A stretch of DNA of 7,232 nucleotides from JBPCRW01 sp050996405 (GTDB taxonomy: Bacteria > Acidobacteriota > Blastocatellia > Pyrinomonadales > Pyrinomonadaceae). Under the pieces are notes generated by a model, which was not told where the DNA came from, ran no database searches, and worked only from the letters and a program-made list of their open reading frames with translations. The first letter of the stretch is position 1. Every line of letters starts with the position of its first letter. A program made the translations under genes and the position numbers. The stretch lies in assembly GCA_050996405.1 (NCBI GenBank), contig JBPCRW010000139.1, positions 1 through 7,232 on the forward strand. The letters are read 5' to 3'. Shown in pieces: positions 5,713-7,232 of the stretch.

Positions 5713-6834
5713 TCAGATGCCTGCGGCTTTATGAATCGAATTCATTTGTCGTCTAATTTCTGCGGCGAGCGGCGCGTAAATTTCGCGTCTTCCCGCTTCG
5801 TTCGCGTAATTCCATAAACCGTTATGACAATGACGGTTATTATCCCAACCCGGATGATTGACAATCGGGTAGAGACAAATTCCCAGAACCGGCACGCCGT
5901 CCGAAACGGCAACGCGAACTTCGTCGCAGATATATTTAAACCAGTCGGGACGCGCTTCGTTTTCAATGCCGGTTTCGGCGATAAAAAGCGGTTTTTCGTA
6001 ACGCGCGTAAAATTCCTTCAAAATTTCGCCGAATGATTTGTAATCTTTTTGACCGCGTAAAATTTTTTGCCCCGACGGATGCCGCCATTGATTATACGAA
6101 TAATAATTTACGCCGATAACATCTACAAAACTCGAATCTCCGCCGATTTCCGATTCCGTTTTACCGAGCAGCATGTCGAGCGCGTGATACTGCGCGTTGT
6201 GAAAATTCGTCGCGTCCACGGCATTTTGCGGTTTTGACGGAAGAACGCGAATCGCCGGATCGGTTTGAATCAAAACCGCGTTCGGCGCGACTTGTTTTAT
6301 TTTCACAGCGGCGGCGATTGATGCCTTTACCAACTGCCGTTTCATTTCGTCGCCGCGCTTTTTCGCAAACGGATAAAACTTTCCGACTTCGCCGGCTGCC
6401 CAGGCGAAAAACGAAATTTCGTTGACCAGACAAATTAAAGGTTTAGTTTCACCTTCGGCGACCAGAAGCTCGACAAATTTCCCTGCGAATCCGGCGAATC
6501 TGTCAATAAATTCCGCGCCGAATAAATCCAAATCGTCAGGATAACCGTAATGAAATAAATCCCAGATGACCTGTAATCCGGTTTCACGCACCGCCCGAAT
6601 TTGTTCGATAACGCTCGACCAGTCGTATCGATAAGGTGTCCGCTCGATTAGATGCCAGCGCGTGCCGTCGCGTGCGGCGCGAATTCCCAAATCGAGCAAA
6701 CGACGATAATCCAAATAGGCGAATCGGTCGTGTTCGGTCGAAGCGATTACGTCAACTCGCTTTCCGGCGCGGTTGCGATGCGTCGAACATTCAAATCCGC
6801 CCATCAGATAGCTCTGAAAAATATCGGATGTCAT
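5713..6834 (-). CDS. GH1-like clan A glycoside hydrolase
   Basis: Complete gene of 373 residues from the ATG at 6834. An in-frame TTG at 6846 would add four residues but has no better site. The fold looks like a clan A (beta/alpha)8 glycosidase resembling family GH1. LVNE (136-139) gives the likely acid/base E139, FIAETG (284-289) gives the likely nucleophile E287, and WDLFHYGYP (91-99) and GVNYYSY (241-247) resemble GH1 strand-end motifs. There is no signal peptide, so it should act inside the cell. At 373 residues it is shorter than typical GH1 enzymes (about 440-480). It is the first gene of the minus-strand series after the Crp-type regulator, followed by the repeat element and the dehydrogenase-like gene. 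It may trim or transfer the sugar made by the cluster, or may have lost hydrolysis. No Shine-Dalgarno site is visible. Fold is fairly sure; substrate unknown. Confidence 0.8.
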   Translation of the reverse strand: MTSDIFQSYLMGGFECSTHRNRAGKRVDVIASTEHDRFAYLDYRRLLDLGIRAARDGTRWHLIERTPYRYDWSSVIEQIRAVRETGLQVIWDLFHYGYPDDLDLFGAEFIDRFAGFAGKFVELLVAEGETKPLICLVNEISFFAWAAGEVGKFYPFAKKRGDEMKRQLVKASIAAAVKIKQVAPNAVLIQTDPAIRVLPSKPQNAVDATNFHNAQYHALDMLLGKTESEIGGDSSFVDVIGVNYYSYNQWRHPSGQKILRGQKDYKSFGEILKEFYARYEKPLFIAETGIENEARPDWFKYICDEVRVAVSDGVPVLGICLYPIVNHPGWDNNRHCHNGLWNYANEAGRREIYAPLAAEIRRQMNSIHKAAGI

Positions 6835-6848
6835 TATAAGCTGCAAAA
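6835..6848 (-). promoter_or_regulatory. Start-adjacent motif of the glycosidase gene
   Basis: TTTTGCAGCTTATA abuts ATGACA and matches the sequence before the dehydrogenase-like gene (5574-5585) apart from one G/A change and an extra TA. The TTTTGCAG core is repeated 32 bases upstream on the same strand (6873-6880), about three helical turns away. That spacing would suit paired binding of a dimeric regulator, but it is inference. A TATAAT spans 6833-6838 but overlaps the start codon, so it is unlikely to be the promoter of this frame. Confidence 0.35.
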
Positions 6849-6881
6849 CAATCTACAAAAATTAAATATTCACTGCAAAAT

Positions 6882-7232
6882 TCAGACATCCGCAGCGTCG
6901 GATATTTGCCTGATGGTTTCGTAACATTCGCAGGCGGCTTTCAGTAATCCGTCACGGTCTAAAATTTTGATTCTGCCTCTATTATAGCTGATTAAACCCT
7001 GTTCCTGCAGTTTGACGGCGCATTTACTCACGCTTGGACGATGCACGCCGAGCATCACGGCGATAAACTCCTGCGTCAGTTTTAATTCATCGCCGCCAGC
7101 GCGGTCTTGCAACATCAAAAGCCAGCGCGCCAAACGTTTTTCAACGCTGTGATAGCAGAGACAGGCGGAATTCTGTGAAATCTGTCCGATAAACGAATAG
7201 ACATAACGCATCACGGCTCTCGCCAGAATTTT
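6882..7232 (-). CDS. Crp/Fnr-family transcription regulator, C-terminal part
   Basis: Partial gene. The frame is open to the right edge of the window, so 116 codons plus the stop are visible and the true start lies outside. What remains is the end of the long dimerisation helix and the DNA-binding domain: SVEKRLARWLLMLQDRAGGDEL leads into LTQEFIAVMLGVHRPSVSKCAVKLQEQGLISYNRGRIKILD, a winged helix-turn-helix of the Crp type with LGVHRPSVSK in the recognition region, followed by the GRIKILD wing. The cyclic-nucleotide-like sensor domain is not visible, so the signal cannot be named. The gene ends 47 bases before the glycosidase start on the same strand, so it may be co-transcribed with or regulate the cluster, or may simply be a neighbour. 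Confidence 0.9.
   Translation of the reverse strand, partial: KILARAVMRYVYSFIGQISQNSACLCYHSVEKRLARWLLMLQDRAGGDELKLTQEFIAVMLGVHRPSVSKCAVKLQEQGLISYNRGRIKILDRDGLLKAACECYETIRQISDAADV

Noticed and set aside
5602..5817. Open frame of 71 codons on the plus strand
   Set aside because: It starts inside the 105-bp inverted-repeat element and ends inside the glycosidase gene on the other strand; nothing in it looks like a protein family.
6833..6838. TATAAT as a promoter for the glycosidase gene
   Set aside because: It overlaps the start codon, so transcription would begin inside the gene, and no -35 match lies at 16-18 bases.
6835..6846. Start of the glycosidase at the in-frame TTG (6846)
   Set aside because: A proper ATG lies four codons downstream (6834), neither has a Shine-Dalgarno site, and the homologous-looking part of the protein begins after the ATG.

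Overview
The window looks like the chromosome of an aerobic soil bacterium of the Acidobacteriota, most likely class Blastocatellia (Pyrinomonas-like). This is inference. It rests on a group 1h [NiFe]-hydrogenase, a Crp/Fnr C-terminal domain of a type I associate with that group, and the base style (AT-rich spacers; coding DNA full of GCG/CGC and AAA/TTT runs). No rRNA, tRNA or marker gene is present to prove it.

Left part (1-1240, minus strand): a two-gene hydrogenase operon, the complete small subunit (hhyS) followed by the first 49 codons of the large subunit (hhyL). Both have strong GGAGG ribosome binding sites. Enzymes of this type oxidise trace H2, down to atmospheric levels, to keep respiration going in starved cells.

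Spacer (1230-1846): about 617 bases between divergent genes. It holds a plausible hydrogenase promoter and, on the plus strand, an intrinsic terminator with no plus-strand gene upstream of it in the window. Together with a -10-like box about 140 bases upstream and several self-complementary segments, this suggests an independent small RNA of about 165 nt. I could not match it to a known RNA family.

Right part (1847-6834): a glycan or glycolipid-type gene cluster. A family 2 glycosyltransferase (plus strand) meets a minus-strand series tail to tail: a GH1-like clan A glycosidase, an acyl-CoA dehydrogenase-like flavoprotein, a PIG-L (GlcNAc) deacetylase and a NodS-like methyltransferase. The last three are translationally overlapped. 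The set repeats the chemical logic of Nod factor assembly (polymerise or transfer GlcNAc, N-deacetylate, N-methylate) with a different deacetylase family and an added flavoenzyme. The product is unknown. It is the best candidate in the window for an undescribed pathway.

A 105-bp repeat with 13-bp perfect terminal inverted repeats and TA ends (MITE-like) sits between the glycosidase and dehydrogenase genes. The same two genes share an almost identical sequence immediately in front of their start codons and lack Shine-Dalgarno sites. The right edge (6882-7232) holds the C-terminal helix-turn-helix part of a Crp/Fnr-family regulator on the same strand, 47 bases upstream of the glycosidase.
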